Assembly (NCBI GenBank): GCA_035571875.1 | Contig: DATNBR010000027.1 | Location: forward strand, 48,283 to 112,282 | Origin: Parafrigoribacterium_A sp035571875 | GTDB taxonomy: Bacteria; Actinomycetota; Actinomycetes; Actinomycetales; Microbacteriaceae | Direction: 5' to 3' | Length of the DNA stretch: 64,000 nucleotides | In this document: piece by piece, positions 17,442-25,605 of the stretch | Layout: every line of letters starts with the position of its first letter | How positions within the stretch are numbered: position 1 is the stretch's first letter | Position numbers and translations under genes: made by a program | The notes under the pieces: generated by a model | What the model saw: the letters and a program-made list of their open reading frames with translations, nothing else | The model's database searches: none | What the model was told of the DNA's origin: nothing

Positions 17442-18548
17442 TTGGCAGACCACTATGAGGTTCTGGGCGTCGAGCGAGACGCAACGCCGGAGCAAATCAA
17501 GAAGGCATATCGCCGACTTGCCCGCGAGCTGCACCCCGATGTGAACCCGAGCGCGGAGGCATCCGAGAAGTTCAAGCTCGTCACGCACGCCTATGACGTG
17601 CTGTCCGACCCGAACGAGCGGCAGCAATACGATCTCGGCCCGCAGGCTGGCTTTGGCGGCGGGGCCAACTTCGGCGGTTTCGGCGACATCTTCGAGACGT
17701 TCTTCGGTGGTGGCGGAGGCAGGCGCTCGGGCCCGCGATCGCGACGCGAACGCGGACAGGATGCGCTCATCCGAGTCGAGGTCGACCTCGACGACATCGT
17801 CTTCGGCACCCGCCGCGATGTCGAGGTCGACACGGCCGTGCTGTGCGAGACCTGTGGCGGTTCGTGCTGCGCGCCCGGCACCCAGCCGGTCACCTGCGAC
17901 ATCTGCCAGGGCACCGGCCAGATCCAGCGCACCGTTCGCAGCCTGCTCGGCAACGTGATGACGTCGAGCCCCTGCGGAACCTGCCGCGGCTACGGCACGG
18001 TCATCCCGAACCCGTGCCCCACCTGCCAGGGACAGGGTCGCGTTCGCGCTCGCCGCACGATCCCCGTCGACATCCCCGCCGGCGTCGACACCGGTCTGCG
18101 CCTGCAGATGCCGTCGCAGGGCGAGGTCGGCCCGGCCGGCGGACCGAACGGAGATCTCTACCTCGAGATCAAGGTGCGCCACCACGACGTGTTCAGTCGT
18201 AGCGGTGACGACCTGCTGGCGACGCTCGAGGTGCAGATGACGGACGCGATTCTCGGCACCAAGACGACACTCAAGACGCTCGACGGTGAGGTCACGGTCG
18301 AGATCAAGCCTGGGACGCAGAGCGCGGAGGTCATCACGGTCAAGGACCGCGGGGTCACGCGCCTTCGCGGCAACGGTCGCGGGGACCTCAAGATCGGCGT
18401 GCAGGTCACGACTCCGACGAAGCTCAGCGGCAAGGAGCAGGAGCTCATCAAGCAGTTTGCGAGTGGCCGCAAGCAGGCTGCACCCACGCTTACCCACTTC
18501 CAGCAGGGCCTGTTCCAGAAGCTGCGCGACCGCTTCCTCAACATCTGA
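17442..18548 (+). CDS. dnaJ: Chaperone DnaJ (type I, DnaJ2-like)
   Basis: About 368 residues. Order of domains: J domain with the HPD motif (RELHPDVNP), Gly/Phe-rich linker, four Cys-rich zinc repeats (CETCGGSC, CDICQGTG, CGTCRGYG, CPTCQGQG; the first departs from CxxCxGxG at its last position), then the C-terminal substrate-binding domains. It delivers clients to DnaK and stimulates its ATPase. Start choice: GAGGA (17431-17435) abuts ATG 17436 with no spacer but lies six bases from TTG 17442, which gives the typical ADHYEVLGV N-terminus, so TTG is preferred. An inverted-repeat element follows 29 bp after the stop. Confidence 0.94.
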   Translation: MADHYEVLGVERDATPEQIKKAYRRLARELHPDVNPSAEASEKFKLVTHAYDVLSDPNERQQYDLGPQAGFGGGANFGGFGDIFETFFGGGGGRRSGPRSRRERGQDALIRVEVDLDDIVFGTRRDVEVDTAVLCETCGGSCCAPGTQPVTCDICQGTGQIQRTVRSLLGNVMTSSPCGTCRGYGTVIPNPCPTCQGQGRVRARRTIPVDIPAGVDTGLRLQMPSQGEVGPAGGPNGDLYLEIKVRHHDVFSRSGDDLLATLEVQMTDAILGTKTTLKTLDGEVTVEIKPGTQSAEVITVKDRGVTRLRGNGRGDLKIGVQVTTPTKLSGKEQELIKQFASGRKQAAPTLTHFQQGLFQKLRDRFLNI

Positions 18549-18576
18549 CCCTCGCCGCCCCGCTCGGGTGTGGCCC

Positions 18577-18675
18577 TTTCGGAAATTCAGGACTGTGGTC
18601 GTCCCGGCTGCGACTCTGTTCGGTAACCGCGGGGGCGCATCCGCCGGTGCGTGGCCAAAGTCCTGAATTTCCGAA
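18577..18675. repeat. Inverted-repeat element IR-1 (66-nt interior)
   Basis: Left tip TTTCGGAAATTCAGGAC (18577-18593), right tip GTCCTGAATTTCCGAA (18660-18675), 66 nt between. Pairing continues inward as TGGTC with GGCCA after a 2-nt internal loop, and CGG-TAA-CCG makes a small central hairpin. It sits between the dnaJ stop and the rsmE start. Confidence 0.95.
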
Positions 18676-18727
18676 GGCGGGAGAGGGGCGGTGCCGTGGG
18701 CCGCTCGAGATCTGGGAGAGTTGAGGC

Positions 18728-19456
18728 GTGGCGCACTTCTATCTGAGCGACGAGCTGGTGGCTCCCGTCGTGGGTGAACGGGTCTCCGTGACGGGCGCCG
18801 AGGCGCGGCACGCGGTCACGGTGAGTCGCCTGGCGGTCGGGGAGTCGATCTCGATCGGCAACGGCGCCGGCCTCGTCGTGACGGGCAGCATCGTCGCCGC
18901 GGAGGCGGGCGCTTTCACCGTCGAGGTCGAGACTGTGAATCAGACACCGCCCGCGAGCCCCGCGATCTGGCTCGCGCAGGCGCTCGCGAAGGGCGATCGG
19001 GACGAGTACGCGGTGCAGCAGGCAACCGAGCTCGGCGTCGACGGCGTGATTCCCTGGGCGGCGCAGCGATCCATCGTCAAGTGGGAGGGCAACAAGATCG
19101 CCAAGGGCCATCAGCGCTGGTCCGCGATCGTGCGCGAGGCGACCAAGCAGTCGCTCCGGCCCTGGATTCCCGAGGTGGGCGACCTCGCCTCCACCTCGGT
19201 GCTGTGCTCACTGGCGGGAGAGGCGCGGATGATCGTGCTCGACCCCACCGCGGATCAGTCCCTCAGCGCGCTTGAGCCCGACGGGCGAGACATCGTGCTC
19301 GTCGTGGGACCGGAGGGCGGAATCTCGCAAGCGGAACTGTCGCGGTTGACCGCGGCAGGGGCATCCGCCTGGAAGCTCGGCGGCCCGGTGCTGCGTACCT
19401 CGACGGCCGGTCCCGCCGCGATCGCCGTGCTGAACTCGCGACTCGGTCGCTGGTAG
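18728..19456 (+). CDS. rsmE: 16S rRNA m3U1498 methyltransferase
   Basis: 242 residues of the SPOUT-class RsmE family, which methylates N3 of U1498 in 16S rRNA. An N-terminal PUA-like part (HFYLSDELV..VSVTGAEARHAVTVSRLAVGES) precedes the knotted domain with LVVGPEGGISQAEL and LGGPVLRTSTAGPAAIAVL. The start is GTG 18728; the context GAGAGT-N6-GTG resembles the leaderless pattern. The place between dnaJ and the HIT gene is conserved in actinobacteria, though here a LysR/EamA pair intervenes. Confidence 0.93.
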   Translation: MAHFYLSDELVAPVVGERVSVTGAEARHAVTVSRLAVGESISIGNGAGLVVTGSIVAAEAGAFTVEVETVNQTPPASPAIWLAQALAKGDRDEYAVQQATELGVDGVIPWAAQRSIVKWEGNKIAKGHQRWSAIVREATKQSLRPWIPEVGDLASTSVLCSLAGEARMIVLDPTADQSLSALEPDGRDIVLVVGPEGGISQAELSRLTAAGASAWKLGGPVLRTSTAGPAAIAVLNSRLGRW

Positions 19457-19463
19457 CCACAGT

Positions 19464-20357
19464 TCACGCCTGCGTCAGGCGCGTTGCGATCGACCCGAGG
19501 CTGGCGAGAACGAGCCGCACGTTGAGCCGTTCCAGCGTCTCGGGACGCGCGAGGCAGTCGATCTGACGGCCCAGCCGCGGCTGCTCGAGCGGCAGGAGCA
19601 CGACGTCTGGGTGATACGGCATCGTGTAGCGCGGCATGAGTGTCAGGCAGCCGCTTGCCGCGACGATCGAGACTGCCATGGCGAACTCGTTGATCCGGTG
19701 TGAGATGCGCACTTCGCTCGTGCCGAGAATCGACACGAGCGCACCCTCGAGCGGAAAGCCCTCGTGCACGGCCACCCAGCTCTCGCCGCGCAGGTCATCG
19801 GGGGTCAGCGACCGGCGGGTTGCGAGCCTGTGGTGCGTGCTCAGCGCGATGTCCAGGGGTTCGAACAGGAGCGGCTCGATCGAGACGGAGTCGGGCCACC
19901 GCGCGCTGCCGGCGAGGCGGTGGGCCACGACCAGGTCGTGCTGGGCCGTCAAGGCGGGAAAGTCGTCCTGCGTGACATCCGCGTCGCTGAGCTGCAGTTG
20001 AGGGCCGAGAGGGTCGGTGAACTCCGCGAGCAGCGGCGCGAAGAACGCGGAACCAGCGCTCGTGAACGCGGCGACCGACACCGTGCCCGCGGGTTCGGTC
20101 TGGAAGTCTCGCACCGCCTGCCGCGCCCGCTCCAGCGCGACTTCGACTCCGACGGCAGCGGAGGCGAGGGCGTAGCCGGCATCGGTGAGCACCGTGCGTC
20201 TGCCATCCCTCCTCGTCAAGGGAGCGGCCGACCCTCGCTGCAGAGCGGCGAGCTGCTGCGAAACGGATGACGGGGTAACGTGCAGCGACGCGGCGACGGC
20301 AGCAATACTGCCGCGATCCCGTAACTCGCGAAGCGCCCGGAGCTGACCTAATTCCAT
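19464..20357 (-). CDS. LysR family transcriptional regulator
   Basis: 297 residues. The N-terminal winged helix (ELGQLRALRELRDRGSIAAVAASLHVTPSSVSQQLAALQ) is followed by a LysR substrate-binding domain (from about residue 90). It is divergent from an EamA transporter gene, 75 bp between starts, the classic layout for a LysR regulator and its target. A 16-bp palindrome overlaps its own start codon and a TAGTTT box six bases upstream of the ATG, suggesting autorepression. Effector unknown; export of an amino acid or metabolite is the natural guess. It converges with rsmE with a 7-bp gap. Confidence 0.87.
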   Translation of the reverse strand: MELGQLRALRELRDRGSIAAVAASLHVTPSSVSQQLAALQRGSAAPLTRRDGRRTVLTDAGYALASAAVGVEVALERARQAVRDFQTEPAGTVSVAAFTSAGSAFFAPLLAEFTDPLGPQLQLSDADVTQDDFPALTAQHDLVVAHRLAGSARWPDSVSIEPLLFEPLDIALSTHHRLATRRSLTPDDLRGESWVAVHEGFPLEGALVSILGTSEVRISHRINEFAMAVSIVAASGCLTLMPRYTMPYHPDVVLLPLEQPRLGRQIDCLARPETLERLNVRLVLASLGSIATRLTQA

Positions 20358-20371
20358 TAGTCCAAACTAAT
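20356..20371. promoter_or_regulatory. Palindromic operator between LysR and EamA genes
   Basis: ATTAGT, CCAA, ACTAAT: a perfect 6-bp inverted repeat. It covers the LysR start codon and its candidate -10 box (TAGTTT, 20369-20364), so binding would block LysR transcription directly while the EamA promoter lies beside it. Confidence 0.6.
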
Positions 20372-20432
20372 GTATAGGACACAATTCTGGCCCCTTGTTC
20401 TAATTCTTCGTCGCGCCGAGCATGGGAGCGTG

Positions 20433-21419
20433 ATGACAACGCTCAGCCGCCTTCGAGTCGACCTGCTCCTGCTCGTGGTGGCCGCATCCTGGGGCTCCAC
20501 CTACCTGGCCACCAAGCAACTGGTCACGCCGTCATCCGTGCTCGCACTGCTGGCCGCGCGCATGCTACTGGCCGCGGTGATCATGGGTGGCACCGTCGCG
20601 GTGGCCCGGCGGCGCTCACGGTCCGGCGGGCGTCCGGCGCGACGGGAAGTGCGTGTCGGGGTCATCCTCGGTGTGCTGCTCGCCGCTGTGTTCGCGTGCG
20701 AGACGTTCGGCGTCGCACACACCTCGGCGACGAATGCCGGGTTGATCATCAGCCTCACCGTGGTCTTCACGCCGATCCTCGAGTCGATCGTGACCGGGTG
20801 CCGGCTGCCTGGCAGCTTCTTCGTGGCGGCGCTGGTTGCCGTGGCAGGGGTGGCGCTCCTGGCCGGCGTCGGCGCGTTCCAGACACCCAGCGTTGGCGAC
20901 GTGCTGATCCTCGCTGCGGCGGTCATCCGGGCGGTTCATGTCGTGACCATGCACGGCTTGACAGAGGGCGACCCCGGTCGGGCGCCCCTGGATTCGGGCG
21001 TGCTCACGACCGTGCAACTCGGCACCTGTGCCGTGCTGTTCTGCGTGGCGTCGTCGGTCTCCGGGCAGTCCGTACCTTCTTACGTTGCCGGCTTCGGTGT
21101 CGCCCAGTGGCTGCTGTTCGGCTATCTCGTGGTCGTCTGCACGGTGTTCGCGTTCTTCGTACAGATGTGGGCGGTGCGACGCACCTCGCCGGCGCGAGTG
21201 AGCCTGCTGCTCGGAACGGAGCCCCTGTGGGCGACCGCGATCGGTGTCGGCATCGCACAGGAGGGCCTGGACCTCGCCGGATGGTGCGGTGTGCTGCTTG
21301 TGCTCGCCGGCACATTCTGGGGCCGCAGGATCGAGCAGCGGCACCGCGAAGGTCACGATGGTGGGTTCAGCGCTCGTAGCGAACGGCCGGATGCCGTCGA
21401 GCCCAGTCGTTTAAGCTAG
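20433..21419 (+). CDS. EamA family (DMT superfamily) transporter
   Basis: 328 residues with about ten hydrophobic segments in two EamA repeats: the first opens LLLLVVAASWGSTYLATKQLV, the second begins near VGDVLILAAAVIRAVHVV. Such proteins export or import small metabolites and amino acids across the membrane. ATG 20433 follows GGGAG at 20424-20428; the in-frame ATG at 20370 lies within the regulatory region and would add an unlikely N-terminus. Probably controlled by the divergent LysR gene. The C-terminal tail after FWGRRIEQRH is polar. Confidence 0.87.
   Translation: MTTLSRLRVDLLLLVVAASWGSTYLATKQLVTPSSVLALLAARMLLAAVIMGGTVAVARRRSRSGGRPARREVRVGVILGVLLAAVFACETFGVAHTSATNAGLIISLTVVFTPILESIVTGCRLPGSFFVAALVAVAGVALLAGVGAFQTPSVGDVLILAAAVIRAVHVVTMHGLTEGDPGRAPLDSGVLTTVQLGTCAVLFCVASSVSGQSVPSYVAGFGVAQWLLFGYLVVVCTVFAFFVQMWAVRRTSPARVSLLLGTEPLWATAIGVGIAQEGLDLAGWCGVLLVLAGTFWGRRIEQRHREGHDGGFSARSERPDAVEPSRLS
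21412..21417 (+). promoter_or_regulatory. Candidate leaderless -10 box of the HIT-phoH-ybeY operon
   Basis: TAAGCT, six bases (AGGTGC), ATG at 21424. It overlaps the stop codon of the EamA gene. Confidence 0.45.
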
Positions 21420-21423
21420 GTGC

Positions 21424-21777
21424 ATGTCAGCCGAGAACCCATCGATCTTCACGCGCATCATCGAGCGCGAGATTCCGGCCGACATCGTGTTCGAGAGTGA
21501 TCGCATCATCGCGTTCCGCGACATCGCACCGCAGGCGCCCGTGCACCTGCTCGTCGTGCCGAAGACCGAGCTGTACGCCACGGTGGCCGAGCTCGCCGAG
21601 GGCGACCCGGCGCTGCTCGCGGAGGTCGTGGCGACAGCGCAGAGCCTCGCCACGGAACATTCCGGCGGCGAATACCGTTTGGTCTTCAACACCGGCGAAA
21701 GCGCCGGACAAACCGTGTTTCACGTTCACGCCCACGTTCTCGGGGGAACTCTTCAGGAAGGCACTCTTGCCCAGTAG
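21424..21777 (+). CDS. HIT family nucleotide hydrolase (HinT-like)
   Basis: 117 residues. The histidine triad H100-V-H102-A-H104-V (FHVHAHVLGG) near the C-terminus and the N-terminal SIFTRIIEREIPADIVFESDR match HinT purine nucleoside phosphoramidases. It opens the conserved HIT-phoH-ybeY-corC-era string. Its 3' end overlaps phoH by 11 bp and carries the phoH ribosome binding site. Confidence 0.92.
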   Translation: MSAENPSIFTRIIEREIPADIVFESDRIIAFRDIAPQAPVHLLVVPKTELYATVAELAEGDPALLAEVVATAQSLATEHSGGEYRLVFNTGESAGQTVFHVHAHVLGGTLQEGTLAQ

Positions 21778-22843
21778 TTCAGTACCCGACAGGGAAGCCG
21801 CAGACACCGCTGCTGTGCAGAGCACGTCGCGGGTGCAGTTGCGAGTCGAAGACGTGGCGATGGTGCGGCTTCTCGGCACCCACGACCGACTCCTGAAGGT
21901 GATCGAGCGGCAGTTCCCGCTCGTCGAGGTCGCCGTGCGCGGCAATGAGATCACCCTGGATGGAGACGCCGACCAGGTGCGCTCCGCCGTGCGACTGGTG
22001 GAGGAGCTGATCACGATGATCCGGGGTGAACGGGGCGCCAGCGAGCGAGACGTCGATGAGCGCAGCGTAACCGAGTCCGCGAAGATCCTGCGTGACGATC
22101 CGCGAGTGAGCCCGGCGGAACTGCTGAGCCAGGCGATCCTCACCAGCCGTGGGAAGAGCATCCGCCCGAAGACCCTCGGGCAGAAGGAGTACGTCGACGC
22201 CATCGATACGAACACCATCGTGTTCGGCATCGGCCCGGCCGGAACCGGCAAGACCTATCTCGCCATGGCCAAGGCCGTACAGGCGCTGCAGCGCAAAGAG
22301 GTCAACCGCATCATCCTCACTCGCCCCGCGGTCGAGGCGGGGGAGCGGCTCGGCTACCTGCCAGGCACCCTCACCGACAAGATCGACCCGTACCTGCGTC
22401 CGCTGTACGACGCACTCGGCGAGATGATGGACCCCGAGGTCGTGCCCAAGCTCCTGGCGACGGGAACGATCGAGGTCGCGCCGCTCGCGTACATGCGCGG
22501 GCGCACGCTCAACGACGCGTTCATCGTGCTCGACGAAGCGCAGAACACCTCGCCCGAGCAGATGAAGATGTTCCTCACGAGACTCGGCTTCGGCTCCAAG
22601 ATGGTCGTCACCGGCGACATCACCCAGATCGACCTCCCCGCGGGCGCGAGCGGCCTGCAGCTCGTGACGAGCGTGCTCTCGGGCGTCGACGAGATCCACT
22701 TCTCCAGGCTCACGAGCGACGACGTCGTCCGCCACAACCTCGTCGGCCAGATCGTGGATGCCTACACGAAGTACGATGCGGAACGCCAGGCGAAGCGCTT
22801 CGAGCGCGAGCAGCGCGGCGGCCAGGAGGGTCCGAGGACATGA
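21767..22843 (+). CDS. phoH: PhoH-like ATPase
   Basis: 358 residues. An N-terminal KH-like region (about 25-100) precedes the PhoH ATPase domain: Walker A GPAGTGKT near residue 156, the RPAVEAGERLGYLPG block, and Walker B FIVLDEAQNT. PhoH/PhoL proteins are RNA-linked ATPases of poorly defined function that co-occur with ybeY, as here. TTG 21767 is chosen because AGGAAGG lies at 21755-21761, five bases away; no ATG is in reach. It overlaps ybeY by ATGA. Confidence 0.92.
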   Translation: MPSSSVPDREAADTAAVQSTSRVQLRVEDVAMVRLLGTHDRLLKVIERQFPLVEVAVRGNEITLDGDADQVRSAVRLVEELITMIRGERGASERDVDERSVTESAKILRDDPRVSPAELLSQAILTSRGKSIRPKTLGQKEYVDAIDTNTIVFGIGPAGTGKTYLAMAKAVQALQRKEVNRIILTRPAVEAGERLGYLPGTLTDKIDPYLRPLYDALGEMMDPEVVPKLLATGTIEVAPLAYMRGRTLNDAFIVLDEAQNTSPEQMKMFLTRLGFGSKMVVTGDITQIDLPAGASGLQLVTSVLSGVDEIHFSRLTSDDVVRHNLVGQIVDAYTKYDAERQAKRFEREQRGGQEGPRT

Positions 22844-23304
22844 GCGTCGAGGTCAACAACGAGTCATCGGTTCCCGTCGACGAGGCCGCTCTGCAGCGGC
22901 TGTCGATCTTCGCGCTCGACCAGCTGCACGTGCATCCGGATGCCGAACTCGCGATCGTGCTCGTCGACGAGGCGGCCATGGAGCAGCTTCACGTGCAGTG
23001 GATGGACGAGCCAGGGCCCACGGATGTGCTCAGCTTTCCCATGGACGAGCTTCGCCCCGGCACGGAGGATGCGCTGAGTCCCGCCGGACTCCTGGGCGAC
23101 ATCGTGCTCTGCCCGCAGGTCGCGATCGCTCAGGCCGAGGAGGCGGGCCATTCGACGCTCGACGAACTGCTCCTCTTGACGACCCACGGCATCCTTCACC
23201 TGCTCGGTTTCGACCACGCCGAGCCCGATGAAGAGAAGGAGATGTTCGGCATGCAGCGCGACATCCTCGCGGGCTTCTCCCTCGCCGATAAACGGCCGAA
23301 CTAG
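22840..23304 (+). CDS. ybeY: Endoribonuclease YbeY
   Basis: 154 residues, metal-dependent RNase required for 16S rRNA 3'-end maturation and ribosome quality control. The zinc motif is HGILHLLGFDH (three histidines), preceded by TDVLSFPMDE and GDIVLCPQVA. Coupled to phoH by a 4-bp ATGA overlap and followed after 6 bp by the CBS-domain gene. Confidence 0.95.
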   Translation: MSVEVNNESSVPVDEAALQRLSIFALDQLHVHPDAELAIVLVDEAAMEQLHVQWMDEPGPTDVLSFPMDELRPGTEDALSPAGLLGDIVLCPQVAIAQAEEAGHSTLDELLLLTTHGILHLLGFDHAEPDEEKEMFGMQRDILAGFSLADKRPN

Positions 23305-23310
23305 CCGCGA

Positions 23311-24618
23311 ATGATCACCATCTTCGTCGGCGTCGCCGTGCTGCTCGTGGCATTCGGCGGCTTCCTCGCCGCCGCGGATGCCGCACTCACGGTGCTCTCA
23401 CGCGCCGACCTCCAAGAACTGGCCATGCACTCCCGCGCCAAGGCCTCGCTCCTCGCCATCGCCGGCGATGTGGGCGCCCACGTCAACGCCATCAACTTCA
23501 TGCGCGTCGTCGCGGAGACGACCGCGGCGGTGCTCGTCACTCTCACCTTCGCGACGGTCTTCACGCAGTGGTGGTGGACGCTGCTCGCCTCGGCGGCGAT
23601 CATGACCCTTGCATCCTTCGTCCTCGTCGGATCGAGCCCGCGCAGCGTCGGCCGAATCAACGCGCGGCCGATCATGCGCTGGGGAGCCTCGACGGTGCAC
23701 GCGGTGCGCGTGTTTCTCGGTCCGATCGCGGCGGCGCTCGTCGCGGTGGGCAACCGGGTGACGCCCGGGCGACCCAAAGCGGCGAGCTTCTCCTCTGAGG
23801 AGCAGCTGCTCAGCATGGTCGACGAGGCGACAGAGCTCGAGGTGCTCGAGGAAGACGACCGCGAACTCATCCACTCGATCTTCGAGTTCAACGACACCGT
23901 CGTGCGTGAGGTCATGATTCCGCGCACGGACATGGTGACGATCGACGGCACCGACAGCATCGGTGCCGCCATGGGACTGTTCCTCAGCCGCGGCGTCTCT
24001 CGCATGCCCGTCATCGGCGACGACGTCGATGAGGTGCTCGGCGTGCTCTACCTTCGCGATGTGGCGCGGCTCAGCTACGAGCGACCCGCCGGCTACGAGG
24101 ATCTCACCGTCGTCGATCTCGCCAGGCCCTCGCTGTTCGTGCCGGAGTCGAAGAAGGTCGACGACCTCCTGCGCCAGATGCAGCTGGAGTCGAACCATCT
24201 CGCGATGGTCGTCGACGAGTACGGCGGCATCGCCGGTCTCGCGACGATGGAAGACATCATCGAGGAGCTCGTCGGTGACATCTCCGATGAGTACGACCGC
24301 GAGGTCGTGGAGATCGAGCAACTGGCGGACGGCAGGTACCGGGTCAGCGCGAGACTTCCCGTCGACGAACTCGGCGAACTCTTCGACATCGAACTCGACG
24401 ACGACGACGTCGATTCGGTCGGCGGGCTCCTCGGCAAGGTGCTCGGTCGGCTTCCCCTTCCCGGCGCCTCGGCGACGTACTCCGGGCTCATTCTCACCGC
24501 GGAACGCACGGAGGGTCGCCGCAAGCGACTCAGCACAGTCATCGTTGAGCCCGACCAGGCGCTCAAGGCCGCGCAGGCGGCATTCTCAGACACGACGGAA
24601 GACGGCGAACGATCATGA
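23311..24618 (+). CDS. Hemolysin/CorC family protein (CNNM + CBS + CorC_HlyC)
   Basis: 435 residues. The N-terminal CNNM-type membrane domain has about three hydrophobic segments (residues 1-25, 70-110, 120-150). A pair of CBS domains follows (REVMIPRTDMVTIDG ... VLGVLYLRDV and MVVDEYGGIAGLATMEDIIEELVGDI), then a CorC/HlyC C-terminal domain (about 340-420). The family is associated with magnesium/cobalt efflux. Translationally coupled to era by an ATGA overlap. Confidence 0.9.
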   Translation: MITIFVGVAVLLVAFGGFLAAADAALTVLSRADLQELAMHSRAKASLLAIAGDVGAHVNAINFMRVVAETTAAVLVTLTFATVFTQWWWTLLASAAIMTLASFVLVGSSPRSVGRINARPIMRWGASTVHAVRVFLGPIAAALVAVGNRVTPGRPKAASFSSEEQLLSMVDEATELEVLEEDDRELIHSIFEFNDTVVREVMIPRTDMVTIDGTDSIGAAMGLFLSRGVSRMPVIGDDVDEVLGVLYLRDVARLSYERPAGYEDLTVVDLARPSLFVPESKKVDDLLRQMQLESNHLAMVVDEYGGIAGLATMEDIIEELVGDISDEYDREVVEIEQLADGRYRVSARLPVDELGELFDIELDDDDVDSVGGLLGKVLGRLPLPGASATYSGLILTAERTEGRRKRLSTVIVEPDQALKAAQAAFSDTTEDGERS

Positions 24619-25520
24619 CCACAGCACCGAAGGCCGACTATCGAGCGGGGTTCGTGTCTTTTGTCGGCCGCCCGAACGTCGGCAAGTCGACCCTGACCAA
24701 CGCGCTCGTCGGCGAGAAGGTGGCCATCACGAGCAGCAAGCCGCAGACCACCAGGCGCGCGATCCGCGGCATCGCGCACCACAAGGGTGGCCAGCTCATC
24801 CTCGTCGACACCCCCGGCATGCACAGGCCGCGCACCCTCCTCGGCGAACGCCTCAACAGCATCGTGCAGGACACTCTCGGCGACGTGGACGTCGTCGGCT
24901 TCTGCATGCCCGCGAACGAGAAGATCGGCCCTGGCGACCGTTACATCAACGAGCAACTGGATGCGTTCCCCCGCGCCAAGAAGGTGGCCATCGTCACGAA
25001 GATCGATGCGGCCTCCCGCCCCGCGGTGGCCGCGCAACTGCTCGCGGTATCGGAACTGCGCGACTGGGAGACGATCATTCCCGTCTCGGCGACCAGCCAC
25101 ATCCAGCTCGACACGCTCGCGAGCGAACTCATCCGACTGCTGCCGGTGTCTGCACCCCTCTATCCCTCGGATGCCGTGACCGAGGAGGGTCTGGAAGATC
25201 GCGTGAGCGAACTCATCCGCGAGGCCGTACTCGAGGGCGTGCAGGACGAACTGCCGCACTCCATTGCGGTGACCGTGGACGACATCGTGGAGCGCGACGA
25301 CAAGGACCTCGTCGAGATCTACGCCAACCTCTTCGTGGAGCGAGACAGCCAGAAGGGCATCATCATCGGCCACCAGGGCTCGCGGCTCGCCGAGGTCGGC
25401 GCACGGGCGCGCGCCGAGATCGAGCCGCTCGTGGGCAAGCAGGTCTACCTGTCCCTGCGCGTCAAGGTGGCCAAGGACTGGCAGCGCGACCCGAAGCAGT
25501 TGGGGCGGCTGGGCTTCTGA
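24615..25520 (+). CDS. era: GTPase Era
   Basis: 301 residues. Era binds the 3' end of 16S rRNA and helps 30S maturation. G1 GRPNVGKST (18-26), G2 region KPQTTRRAIRGI, G3 DTPGMH, G4 TKID, G5 SATS, then the C-terminal KH domain (PHSIAVTVDDI ... GIIIGHQGSRLAEVG). Last gene of the HIT-era operon; a response-regulator-type operator begins 6 bp after its stop. Confidence 0.96.
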   Translation: MTTAPKADYRAGFVSFVGRPNVGKSTLTNALVGEKVAITSSKPQTTRRAIRGIAHHKGGQLILVDTPGMHRPRTLLGERLNSIVQDTLGDVDVVGFCMPANEKIGPGDRYINEQLDAFPRAKKVAIVTKIDAASRPAVAAQLLAVSELRDWETIIPVSATSHIQLDTLASELIRLLPVSAPLYPSDAVTEEGLEDRVSELIREAVLEGVQDELPHSIAVTVDDIVERDDKDLVEIYANLFVERDSQKGIIIGHQGSRLAEVGARARAEIEPLVGKQVYLSLRVKVAKDWQRDPKQLGRLGF

Positions 25521-25525
25521 GGCCG

Positions 25526-25544
25526 ACTACATCCACAGGATGAT
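25526..25544 (+). promoter_or_regulatory. Putative response-regulator operator, copy A (upstream of HK-RR operon)
   Basis: ACTACATCCACAGGATGAT, an inverted repeat CATCC-N3-GGATG with conserved flanks. 17 of 19 positions match the complement of copy B (27476-27494). Its centre lies about 70 bp upstream of the predicted histidine kinase start. Confidence 0.65.
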
Positions 25545-25592
25545 CTTGCCTCGCGAGGGAGTGACATCCGGTCGCAGCGGGCGGGAACCATC

Positions 25593-25598
25593 TAGCGT
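25593..25598 (+). promoter_or_regulatory. Candidate leaderless -10 box of the histidine kinase gene
   Basis: TAGCGT, seven bases, ATG at 25606. The surrounding CTAGCGTGGA (25592-25601) recurs exactly at the ABC operon (27536-27545). Confidence 0.45.
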
Positions 25599-25605
25599 GG
25601 ACGTC

